Below are positions 51,367 through 59,586 of a stretch of DNA of 64,000 bases, one piece after another. The notes under the pieces were generated by a model. It did not search any database and had not been told where the DNA came from. It saw nothing but the letters and a program-made list of their open reading frames with translations. The stretch is from JBMYRH01 sp049602155 (GTDB lineage Bacteria; Myxococcota_A; UBA9042; PHBI01; JBMYRH01), in the NCBI GenBank assembly GCA_049602155.1, contig JBMYRH010000010.1:124001-188000 (forward strand), written 5' to 3'. Position 1 is the first letter of the stretch, and each line of letters starts with the position of its first letter. Position numbers and translations under genes: made by a program.

Positions 51367-54000
51367 GTGACGCTGACCTTCACGCTTAACGGGCAACCCC
51401 GTACTGTTGAACCACGACCTGGCGAGAGCCTCTTGGACTGTCTGCGTGAGCGCTGTGACATCCTGTCTACCAAGGATGGATGCCAGCCTCAGGGGCAGTG
51501 CGGGTGTTGCCTCGCCATCGTGGATGGCAAGCCTAAGGTCACCTGTGCTCAGCCAGCCAGCAAGGCGGAGGGTGCGGACATCTTGACCCTCGAAGGGCTG
51601 GACCCGAAAGAGCGTCAGCTGATCGGTGACTGCTTTACGGCCGCTGCCGGACTCCAGTGCGGCTTCTGTATCCCCGGGTTTGCGCTGCGGGCCAAAGCGC
51701 TTGTCGACAAGAACGATTCGCCGACCCGGGACGAGATAGCCAAGGCAATCGATGTGCACCTTTGCCGCTGCACAGGCTACGTGAAGATCATCGATGCCAT
51801 CGACCTCTACGCGAGGGCGCGCCGAGGAGAGGCCGTGCCTGAGCCTTGCGATGACGGGCGCGTCGGTAAACCACTGCGCCGCTATCGTGCTCTACAGATG
51901 GCGCTGGGTGACCGCCCCTATGTCGCCGATATGCGCGCCCCAGACATGCTCCATGGTGCGGTGACCCTCTCCCCTCATCCCCGCGCTCGGGTCGTGGCGA
52001 TCGACACCTCGGCCGCTGAAGCCCTCGAGGGCGTGGTGGCTGTGGCGACCGCAGCCGACGTCCCTGGGAACCGCTGGTATGGTTTGCTCTACAACGATTG
52101 GCCTGGCTTCGTCGCGATCGGCGAAGAGGTCCGCTGTGTAGGGGACTTCCTCGCGGCCGTGGCGGCAGTGGATAACGCCACGGCGAGGGAGGCCGCGGCG
52201 CTCATCGAGGTCACCTATGAGGTCCTTGAGCCGGTCTTAGATCCCCATGAGGCCATGAAACCCGGGGCACCCCAGGTGAACCCGGTTCATGACAACGTCC
52301 TTTCGCGCACCCGATTCGCGCGTGGCGACGTGGACCAGGCGCTGTCCGAGAGCGCCCATGTTGTGACCGGGACCTTCCAAACGCAGCGCATCGAGCATCT
52401 CTTTTTAGAGCCAGAGTCGGCGCTCGCAGTGCCCCGCGATGATGGGCGCCTTCACCTCTACACTCAGGGGCAGGGCATCTTTGACGACCGGCGCCAAGTG
52501 GCGGCATTCCTCGCCGAGTCCGAGGACAATGTCCACGTGGAGCTCGTCCCGAATGGTGGCGCGTTTGGCGGCAAAGAGGACATGTCTATCCAGGCGCATA
52601 CGGCGCTGTTGGCGCGCATGACTGGCCGACCGGTGCGGCTTGTCTTGAACCGCGAGGAGTCGGTCCGCATTCACCCCAAGCGGCACCCCATCACGATGAC
52701 CTACACGGTCGGCTGCGATGCGGACGGCAAGCTCACGGCGATCCGCGCTGACATGGTGGGGGACACCGGCGCCTACGCCTCGGTCGGCGGCAAGGTGCTT
52801 GAGCGCGCCGGCGGTCACGCGTGTGGCCCTTATCGGGTGCCTCACGTCGACATCAACGCGGTCGGTGTTCACACCAACAATCCACCCTGTGGCGCGATGC
52901 GGGGCTTTGGCGCCAACCAGGCGAACTTCGGCATCGAGGGGTGCATGGACATGCTCGCCGACAAGGCGGGGCTCGACGGTTGGGAGATGCGGTGGCGGAA
53001 CATTGTCGGCTTGGGTGATCTCTTCTCGACGGGGCAGGTGCTCGACAAGTCGGTGGGGATCGGGAAGACGCTGCTCGCCGTCAAAGATCGTTACTACGAG
53101 GCCCTCAACGCGGGCCGCGCCATCGGCATCTCGTGCGGTATCAAGAACACAGGCATCGGCAATGGCGCCAAGGAGTGGGGCAAGTGCCGCCTCGTCGTCG
53201 AGGATGACGGCACGATCTCCCTCTACAACGGCTACACCGAGATGGGGCAAGGGCTCCTGACCGTCCTGACCCAGTGCGTGGTCGAGGTGACCGGGCTCCC
53301 CGCCAAGATCTTCCGCCCGAAGGTGGACTCGACCTACCAGCTGGCGTGTGGGCAGACGACCGGCAGTCGAGCGACCCTCTTTGGGGGCCGCGCAGCGGAA
53401 TCAGCGGGCCTCAAGTTGAAGGAGGCCTTGGACGCGGGCAAGAGCTTGGAGGACCTCGTCGGCGAGGTCTTCGCTGCGGACATCTTGATCGATGACACGA
53501 CGGCGCCCGGGCAGCCGAGCAAGATGATCAAGACGCATACGGCCTTTGGGTACGCCACGCAGATGGTCATCTTGGATGAAGAGGGCAAGCTCGACACGGT
53601 GGTCGCCGCTCATGACGTCGGGCGCGCGATCAACCCTGCGCTCTGCGAGGGGCAGATCGAGGGCTCGGTTCATATGGGCTTGGGCTTCGCGCTCACTGAA
53701 GAGCTCCCCTGCAAGAATGGGATGCCCGTGACCTTCGGGATGCGGAAGATCGGCGTCATGCGCGCGAAAGACATGCCCAAGGTCGAGGTGATCTTGGTCG
53801 AGGAGCCCGAGCCAGAGGGGCCCTTTGGCGCCAAGGGGGTGGGCGAGATCGGCCTTGTCCCCACGGCAGGCGCTGTTGCGGGTGCACTGCGTGCCTTTGA
53901 TGGCGAGCAGCGCTACTTGCTCCCTATGAAGCAGTCGATCGCGGCGAAGGCGATGAAGGTGGGGCGCATCAAGGACGCTGAGCGAGACTCGTGGAACTAG
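51367..54000 (+). CDS. xdhD: XdhD-like molybdenum hydroxylase (2Fe-2S plus molybdopterin domains)
   Basis: 877 aa from GTG 51367, just after TTGGAGC; an in-frame extension to 51307 would overlap mocA. Residues 1-155 carry two 2Fe-2S sites: Cys39/45/48/60 and CGFC (98-101) with CRC (133-135). Residues about 190-870 form the molybdopterin domain, with GGAFGGKED, RGFGANQ and the catalytic glutamate 827 in GVGEIGL. The fused layout without an FAD domain matches E. coli XdhD, the putative hypoxanthine/purine hydroxylase of the selenium-dependent group. No FAD-subunit gene (YgfM/XdhB type) is in the window, so the electron acceptor is unclear. SsnA overlaps its end by 10 bp. Confidence 0.9.
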   Translation: MTLTFTLNGQPRTVEPRPGESLLDCLRERCDILSTKDGCQPQGQCGCCLAIVDGKPKVTCAQPASKAEGADILTLEGLDPKERQLIGDCFTAAAGLQCGFCIPGFALRAKALVDKNDSPTRDEIAKAIDVHLCRCTGYVKIIDAIDLYARARRGEAVPEPCDDGRVGKPLRRYRALQMALGDRPYVADMRAPDMLHGAVTLSPHPRARVVAIDTSAAEALEGVVAVATAADVPGNRWYGLLYNDWPGFVAIGEEVRCVGDFLAAVAAVDNATAREAAALIEVTYEVLEPVLDPHEAMKPGAPQVNPVHDNVLSRTRFARGDVDQALSESAHVVTGTFQTQRIEHLFLEPESALAVPRDDGRLHLYTQGQGIFDDRRQVAAFLAESEDNVHVELVPNGGAFGGKEDMSIQAHTALLARMTGRPVRLVLNREESVRIHPKRHPITMTYTVGCDADGKLTAIRADMVGDTGAYASVGGKVLERAGGHACGPYRVPHVDINAVGVHTNNPPCGAMRGFGANQANFGIEGCMDMLADKAGLDGWEMRWRNIVGLGDLFSTGQVLDKSVGIGKTLLAVKDRYYEALNAGRAIGISCGIKNTGIGNGAKEWGKCRLVVEDDGTISLYNGYTEMGQGLLTVLTQCVVEVTGLPAKIFRPKVDSTYQLACGQTTGSRATLFGGRAAESAGLKLKEALDAGKSLEDLVGEVFAADILIDDTTAPGQPSKMIKTHTAFGYATQMVILDEEGKLDTVVAAHDVGRAINPALCEGQIEGSVHMGLGFALTEELPCKNGMPVTFGMRKIGVMRAKDMPKVEVILVEEPEPEGPFGAKGVGEIGLVPTAGAVAGALRAFDGEQRYLLPMKQSIAAKAMKVGRIKDAERDSWN

Positions 54001-55061
54001 TGACCCGCCCAGGGCGCGTGAACGCGCACACGCACCTCTATAGCGGCCTTGCGCCACTGGGGATGCCGGCCGCAGATCCTGATCCTACGTGCTTTCTTGA
54101 GATCTTGGAGCGCGTCTGGTGGCGCCTTGATCGCGCCATGGACGCAGCGACCCTGCGGGCGTCCGCGCGGCTCTATGTCGCAGAAGCACTCCTTAATGGC
54201 ACCACGACGATCATCGACCATCACGAGTCCCCCGCCGCCATCGATGGGGCCCTCGACGTGCTCGCCGAGGCCGCACAGACCTTGGGGGCTCGCGCTGTGC
54301 TGACCTATGGCGCGACCGACCGCAACGGTGGCTTAGAGGAGGGCGCCGCGGGGCTCGCGGAGTGCCGTCGCTTCATCACCGCCAATGCGTACTCGCGGGT
54401 ACGAGGTGTCGTCGGGTTGCACGCGAGCTTTACGGTCAGTGATGCGACCATTCGTGATGCTGCCGAGCTGTGTCGTGAGCTTGGGGTGCCCATGCACGTG
54501 CACGTCGCCGAGGATCATGCAGACGTTGAGGACGCGAGAGCGCGCGGGTTTGAGGGGCCTTTGGAGCGCCTCATCGCCCTTGACGCCTTGCCTCCGGGGT
54601 CGATCATCGCGCACGGGATCTACTTGAGCACAGAGCAGGTCCGTCGGGCCTCTGACATGGGGTGCTGGTTTGTGCATAACCCGCGCTCGAACGAGGGCAA
54701 CCAGGTGGGCTATGCCGCGAGCTTGCGGGCGAGCGATAGGGTGGCCTTGGGCACCGACGGTTGGCCAGCGGATATGCCGGTCGAGCTCGACGCCTTGAGG
54801 CGCCTAGGGGCTGCCCATGGCGACCATGAGGGGCTGTGTTTGCTTCGGGCCCAGCGCGGCGTCCGGATGGCGTCAGAGCTCCTCGGTGATGCGGTGCTCT
54901 CCGACACGATTGAGCTCGAGGGTGACGCCGTAAAGCGGGTGACCGTCGATGGTGACGTCGTCGTCGCTGGGGGTGTGCTTGTGCACGGCGACATCGATGA
55001 GATTCGGGCCGAGGCCTCTGAGGCCGCCGAGCACCTCTGGGCGCGCATGGCGGAGCTCTAA
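53991..55061 (+). CDS. ssnA: SsnA-like amidohydrolase, N-terminally short
   Basis: 356 aa from GTG 53991, overlapping xdhD by 10 bp; an in-frame TGA at about 53979 prevents an earlier start. The amidohydrolase metal ligands are present: NAHTHLYS (HxH), HVHVAEDHAD, IIAHG and LGTDGWPAD. The HVHVAEDH and HNPRSNEGNQVGYA segments match SsnA of selenium/molybdenum hydroxylase clusters, related to guanine/atrazine-type aminohydrolases. Most SsnA proteins are near 440 aa. Here the N-terminal part of the small beta domain is missing, since the protein begins only about 12 residues before HxH. Substrate unknown, perhaps a purine breakdown product. Confidence 0.85.
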   Translation: MELVTRPGRVNAHTHLYSGLAPLGMPAADPDPTCFLEILERVWWRLDRAMDAATLRASARLYVAEALLNGTTTIIDHHESPAAIDGALDVLAEAAQTLGARAVLTYGATDRNGGLEEGAAGLAECRRFITANAYSRVRGVVGLHASFTVSDATIRDAAELCRELGVPMHVHVAEDHADVEDARARGFEGPLERLIALDALPPGSIIAHGIYLSTEQVRRASDMGCWFVHNPRSNEGNQVGYAASLRASDRVALGTDGWPADMPVELDALRRLGAAHGDHEGLCLLRAQRGVRMASELLGDAVLSDTIELEGDAVKRVTVDGDVVVAGGVLVHGDIDEIRAEASEAAEHLWARMAEL

Positions 55062-55071
55062 CTCGGCGCCG

Positions 55072-56019
55072 CTACCTCGTCCGGACGATGTGTGTCCCGC
55101 TCTCACCCGCCAAGGCCTCGTTGAGGTTGCTCGGACTGCAGATGACGGCCTCTCCATCGACACGGTTGAGGTAGTAGACCGAGGCCTCCATCTTGGGTCG
55201 CATGCTCCCTGGCGGGAAGTGCCCTTGCCTCGCGAGGTGACGCACCTCCTCCACGTGGGTGTCACGCAGAGGGGCCTCTTGGGGAGTCCCGAAGTCGGTG
55301 TAGACGGTCTCGACGCCCGTCGTGATGACCAGGCGCGGTGAGCCGAGCTCGACGGCCAAGAGCGCCGCGACTCGGTCTTTGTCGATCACGGCCTCAAGGC
55401 CCCGAATAGGTCCGCCCTCTTGCCAGGTCACTGGGACGCCGCCGCCACCACAGCAGATCACGATGGTCCCCGCCTCGATGAGCTGCTTGATGACCTCGAC
55501 CTGGACGATGGCTACGGGAGAGGGTGAGGGGACGAGGCGGCGATAACCACGCCGACTGTCTTCAACCATGAGCCAGCCAAATTGCTGGCTCAAAAGTTGG
55601 GCCTCTTCGTCGGTGTAGAAGTTCCCGATGGGCTTGGTCGGCTCTTCAAAGGCCTGGTCGGTGGGATCGACCCTCACCTCTGTGACGAGGGTCGCGATCG
55701 GTCGCTCAACGCCTCGCTCTTTGAGCGCCTGTCGCAGCGTGCGCTGCAGCATATAACCGAGGGAGCCCTGGGTGTTGGCGACGATCGCGTCCAGCGGGAC
55801 CTCTTGGAGGTGCCCTTTGGCCAGCACGGAGCGCAGCTGCATCCACCCAGCCTGAGGACCATTGCCGTGAATCAAGACAATGGGGTCGCCCTGAGCCACA
55901 AGGTCGGCGACGTGCTGCATGGCCTTGGCCGTCACAGCGCACTGCTTATCCATGGCGCTCGGTTGGTCTGGATCGAGCAGAGAGTGGCCGCCGATAGCGA
56001 CGATCGTCGGTGCCTTCAT
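55072..56019 (-). CDS. arcC: Carbamate kinase
   Basis: 315 aa from ATG 56019. Typical carbamate kinase: VAIGGHSLL at the N-terminus (GGN/GGH phosphate loop), LIHGNGPQAG, NTQGSLGYMLQ, CCGGGGVPV and IDKDRVAALLA, GSMRPKMEA. It makes ATP from carbamoyl phosphate, or the reverse. A carbamate kinase (yqeA) is a constant member of the E. coli ygf/yqe selenium-molybdenum cluster, where it is thought to finish purine or ureide breakdown. It is last in the minus-strand operon behind ygfK (31-bp gap) and convergent with ssnA (10 bp). Confidence 0.95.
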   Translation of the reverse strand: MKAPTIVAIGGHSLLDPDQPSAMDKQCAVTAKAMQHVADLVAQGDPIVLIHGNGPQAGWMQLRSVLAKGHLQEVPLDAIVANTQGSLGYMLQRTLRQALKERGVERPIATLVTEVRVDPTDQAFEEPTKPIGNFYTDEEAQLLSQQFGWLMVEDSRRGYRRLVPSPSPVAIVQVEVIKQLIEAGTIVICCGGGGVPVTWQEGGPIRGLEAVIDKDRVAALLAVELGSPRLVITTGVETVYTDFGTPQEAPLRDTHVEEVRHLARQGHFPPGSMRPKMEASVYYLNRVDGEAVICSPSNLNEALAGESGTHIVRTR

Positions 56020-56050
56020 GCTCCGACGATGGGCTCCCCGAGAGGTGCCG

Positions 56051-58108
56051 TCAAGCCGAAGCAGGGGCCTTCAAGTTACCGTGCAGCGCTCGGAGGTAGT
56101 TGACCTCACCTTCGTCGTACACCGAATCACGCACCATCGTCAGGAGACGCCAGTAGGTCAGGTCGACGGAGTTTACGGCCTCGCCATCCATGGTCTCCTC
56201 AGGGGCGTCGCCGTCGAAGGTGACGCTAAAGCCAGGCCCTGAGTACAGGACCCGTCCGCCCTGTTCAGAGGTGCGATAGACGGCGCCCTCAAAGCGGCCG
56301 TATGCCTCTGTGGGGGTGAGGAAGAGGCCATCTTGCCCCGCGTCCGCTTCGAAGCGCTCAAGGGAGGAGTGAAATCGGGGCTTGAGCTTGTACGGGCCGC
56401 CGAGCTCTGGGCAGAAGATGTCGCAGTTGCCGCATTCGTTACAGAAGTCGACGAAGTTCCCTAGCTGGTGCGCCTCTGAGACTTCTAAGGGCTCCCCATG
56501 GGCTGCGCGCCAGTCGTTGCCAGCCAAGCTCATGCGCGTGACGGGGATCGTCCCGAGGGGGAGGGTATAGGCGAAGTTGGCGTGGTTGGGGCACACCGGG
56601 ATGCACTTGTCGCAGGTGATGCAGTCGAGGAGCACGAGGGTCGACTCGATCTTTCGCGGGATCTTCTTGTTCTTCGCTTGGTGATAGCGCGCGTCAGCGA
56701 CGACTGCGTCGGCGTAGCTCTCGGTGTTCATCAGCACGGCAGCGCTCCGCCAGCGAGCGAAGAAGGCCGCGTCGACGGCGTCAGCCAGCGGGGTCCCCTC
56801 GGCGAGCGCTCGCGTCGCTGCGGTGCGCTGCTCATCGGAGGGCTTAGCCTGCTCAAGGGCCTTCATCGCGTGTCCATAGGCCGTCACGACGAAGTCATCG
56901 ATACAGGAGACGTTCAGCTTCTGCATGCGCTGCACGAGGTTCCGCAGGTAGCTCTCGCCGCGACCGTAGCCGCCTGGCTTGAGCAGGTCCGAGCAGGTGG
57001 TGACTGGGACCAAGCCGATCGCGACCGCGTCGGCGAAGTTCTTGCGGTCGATCCCCGCCGAAAATGAGATCGGGAATCGGTCCCCGAAGACACCGCGGAA
57101 GCGGCGGACGAGCTCGATCGCGAGCACGTGCAGCGGGGGACCCGAGAGGTACATTTGAGTCTCTTCGGCGGGGAAGAAGTCCTTGTGGTTCTCGACGATC
57201 TGCGTGTTCGAGAACTTCACGCCAAAGCTCAGCCCAAGGCTGTCTGCTTTGTCCCCTAGGCGGCCGATGAAGGCGACCATCTGAGACCAGGAGGTGTCCT
57301 CTTCGAAGGCGTGATCCGGGATGACGCAGTCGGTGTAGCCTAGCGTCTCGTTGAGGAGCGCTCGACCGTCGTCTTTACCCAGCAGCGTCGGGTTGAGCTT
57401 CACAATGCAGTGGATGCCGTAGGTCTCAAGCAGCCAATCGATGATGCGCTCGATCTCGTCAGGCGGGCAGCCATGGAAGGTGCTCAGCGTGAGCGTGTTG
57501 GAGAGCTGGGCGGGGTAGTCGAGGTCGCGGAGGTGAGCGAGCTCGTCGGGGATCTCGGCGCGGAGGCGCTCGATGATCTCCGAGGCGTCGAGCATCCCGT
57601 CCATGAATGCACGGACAGAGGGGCTTTGAATCCCCGCCAAGTCGTAGCCCACAGACATATCGAAGACCACGTCACCTTGAGAGCCTCCGAACTCGGGGAC
57701 CTCATGGCGGAGCATCGTGATGAGCATCCACGCCTTGACGTACTCCTCGAGGGACTCCTGGATCCGCAGCTCCTGAGACCACTCGATGTTGTAGCCGACG
57801 TTTTCCATGTCGATACACGGCCGACCGATCTCGAGTCGGTCATTGATCTGCACCGTCTTCAGTTCCATCACGCGGCAACCCGCGAGGTAGCTCAGGACGA
57901 TGTTCTGAGCCATCTGCGTCTGGGGCCCGGCTGCGGGCCCCAGGGCAGTGGAAGGTGTGTGTTCATGGAAGCGGACCGACAAATCCATGTCGGGCGCCCC
58001 CTGAAAACACTTCTTAAGAGGCAAATCGAAGAGGGTGCCCTTATCACTGACCTCCCGGAACATACGCCGGGTAAGGCTACTCAGTGGATAGGGCACCAAC
58101 TCCGACAT
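56051..58108 (-). CDS. ygfK: YgfK-like iron-sulfur oxidoreductase subunit, short form
   Basis: 685 aa from ATG 58108, five bases after the selenoprotein stop. The N-terminal about 450 residues follow the YgfK pattern (LGPAAGPQTQMAQNIVLSYL, ELKTVQINDRLEI, STFHGCPPDEIE, a TIM-barrel-type dehydrogenase fold). Two 4Fe-4S motifs follow: CITCDKCIPVCPN at about 496-508 and CNECGNCDIFCP at about 556-567. E. coli YgfK is about 1030 aa and, as I recall, carries an FAD/NAD(P)H domain between these parts. Here that domain is absent, leaving the barrel and clusters. YgfK is annotated as a putative selenate-reductase or molybdenum-hydroxylase electron-transfer subunit; activity is unproven. Confidence 0.85.
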   Translation of the reverse strand: MSELVPYPLSSLTRRMFREVSDKGTLFDLPLKKCFQGAPDMDLSVRFHEHTPSTALGPAAGPQTQMAQNIVLSYLAGCRVMELKTVQINDRLEIGRPCIDMENVGYNIEWSQELRIQESLEEYVKAWMLITMLRHEVPEFGGSQGDVVFDMSVGYDLAGIQSPSVRAFMDGMLDASEIIERLRAEIPDELAHLRDLDYPAQLSNTLTLSTFHGCPPDEIERIIDWLLETYGIHCIVKLNPTLLGKDDGRALLNETLGYTDCVIPDHAFEEDTSWSQMVAFIGRLGDKADSLGLSFGVKFSNTQIVENHKDFFPAEETQMYLSGPPLHVLAIELVRRFRGVFGDRFPISFSAGIDRKNFADAVAIGLVPVTTCSDLLKPGGYGRGESYLRNLVQRMQKLNVSCIDDFVVTAYGHAMKALEQAKPSDEQRTAATRALAEGTPLADAVDAAFFARWRSAAVLMNTESYADAVVADARYHQAKNKKIPRKIESTLVLLDCITCDKCIPVCPNHANFAYTLPLGTIPVTRMSLAGNDWRAAHGEPLEVSEAHQLGNFVDFCNECGNCDIFCPELGGPYKLKPRFHSSLERFEADAGQDGLFLTPTEAYGRFEGAVYRTSEQGGRVLYSGPGFSVTFDGDAPEETMDGEAVNSVDLTYWRLLTMVRDSVYDEGEVNYLRALHGNLKAPASA

Positions 58109-58113
58109 CGCAT

Positions 58114-59496
58114 CTACTTCTTCTTGGCCTTAGGGGCCTTTGCTTTTGCCAACTCACGGTCGATGATCTTCTTGAAGGCAGCGACCGGCTGAGCACCACG
58201 GACCATGTAGCCGTTCACGAAGCTTGTCGGCGTACCGCGCGCTCCGATTTTGGCGGCCAACGCCTGGTCACGCTTGACCTGCTCCTCAAGGGAAGCGTCC
58301 GCCATGTCCTTCTTGAACTTCTTCATGTTCAATTTCAGGCCCTTGGCGTAACCCTCGAGGTCCTCCTGCTTGAGCTTCTTCATGTTCTCGAAGAGCACGT
58401 CATGGTACTCCCAGAACTTGCCCTGCTTGTGCGCGGCCAATGAGGCCTTAGCTGCGGGGCGTGCGTCCTTGTGGAAAGGCAAGGGCTGCTGCTTGAAGAC
58501 GATCTTCAGGTCTTTGGGGTAATCCTTCATCAACTGCTTGAGCGTCGGACCGACGCGGGAGCAGTAAGGTCATTGGAAGTCGCTGAACGTGGCTAGCACG
58601 ATCGGCGCATTCTTTGGACCCATCGAGGGATCGTCCTTGTGGATGTCGACCTGGACCTGCTTGTTCGGGTCCTGCTGAGGACGGCGAGGTTTCGGTGGCG
58701 GCGGCTTGGGCGGGGTGCCTCCCATGATGACCGAGTCCACGAAGGTCTTCTTCGCGTTCTTCTCGGCCAGCTTGGCGTGCACGTCCTCAAGCTTGGTGCC
58801 AGAGGCGATGAGGGCATCTGCAGCCTTGAGCGCCGCGTCGACCTCGGTCTTGAACGCATCGAAGGGCTTGGCGCCGCTCACGAGCTTGCCGTTGATGAAG
58901 CAAGCGGGGGTTCCGCGTGCGCCATGACCGACCATGGAGGCCTGGTCGTGGAGAATCTTCTTCTCCACCTCGGGCAGTGCCTGATCCGTCTTCCACTTGG
59001 CGACGTCGAGGCCGAGCTCCGTGGCGATAGCCTCGAGCTTAGCGTCGTCGTATGCCTTGCGCTGGAACACCAGATCGTGGAACTCCCAGAACTTGCCCTG
59101 CATGTGCGCGGCCATGGAGGCCTTCGCGATAGGCATGGCTCGTTTGTGGAAGCCGAGCGGGTTGTGCTTGAAGATGACCTTCACGTCATTGGGGTAAGTT
59201 TCGACTAGCTTCTTAAGCGTCGGACCGACGCGTGCGCAGTAGCCTCACTGAAAATCCGACGACTCCACGATCGTCACCTTCGCGACAGCAGCCCCCATCG
59301 ACGGTGATCCGTCGAGGGTGAGTGCCATCGAGGCGGCGGCGGGTGCCTTCGGAGCCTCGGCAGCCGGCTTTTCCGCCTGCTCGCCTTCTTTATACGTCGT
59401 CTTCACCACCTCGGTCTCGGCTTGACCACAACCAGCAGCTGCTGACAGGACAAACGCGAATCCGAAGGGGATGACGAGAGCCTTCAAGGTTCTCAT
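58114..59496 (-). CDS. Two-selenocysteine lipoprotein with tandem DsbA/thioredoxin-like domains
   Basis: I read 59496 to 58114 as one 460-aa protein with two in-frame TGA codons (59247-59245, residue 84; 58572-58570, residue 309) decoded as selenocysteine. The signal peptide has a lipobox (AAAGC). Domain 1 (about 70-245) has SDFQ-U-GYC, FKHNPLGFH and GARGTPACF. A Pro/Lys linker follows. Domain 2 (about 290-455) has SDFQ-U-PYC, FKQQPLPFH and GARGTPTSF. Both TGAs replace the first Cys of the CxxC redox motif, both domains keep the cis-Pro loop, and both flanks continue in frame through RVGPTL. SECIS-like hairpins follow each TGA. Likely a periplasmic thiol-disulfide oxidoreductase. It is co-operonic with ygfK. 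Annotation software would split it into three pieces. Confidence 0.85.
58524..58572 (-). promoter_or_regulatory. SECIS-like element 2
   Basis: The second TGA (58572-58570) is followed by the same 15-nt hairpin (58556-58542), again with GGUC exactly 18 nt downstream. The outer stem is stronger here: ACUGC pairs with GCAGU (58565-58561 with 58537-58533) and CCUU can pair with AAGG. The two elements share the loop and upper stem but not the lower stem. Confidence 0.75.
59203..59247 (-). promoter_or_regulatory. SECIS-like element 1
   Basis: Just after the TGA at 59247-59245, the coding strand holds GCGTCGGTCCGACGC (59231-59217), a perfect inverted repeat with GGUC in the apical loop. GGUC starts 18 nt after the TGA, the same distance as in the E. 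coli fdhF SECIS as I remember it. An outer 5-bp stem (GGCUA with UAGUC) can form below an internal loop. It would recruit SelB with Sec-tRNA. Confidence 0.75.
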
Positions 59497-59586
59497 GAGT
59501 CTCCATTAGGGTTGTTGAGGCCTGAGAGATTGGTCTGAAATCGTGAGATTGGCAAGGACTCCTCTTCGGTCCTTGAACCTGTCGCG

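Noticed and set aside
58114..59496. A decayed gene with two nonsense mutations, or three separate genes
   Set aside because: The frame continues on both sides of each TGA without shifts, both TGAs fall at the same catalytic codon, the second and third pieces lack their own SD and proper starts (GTG and TTG inside conserved sequence), and SECIS-like hairpins follow each.
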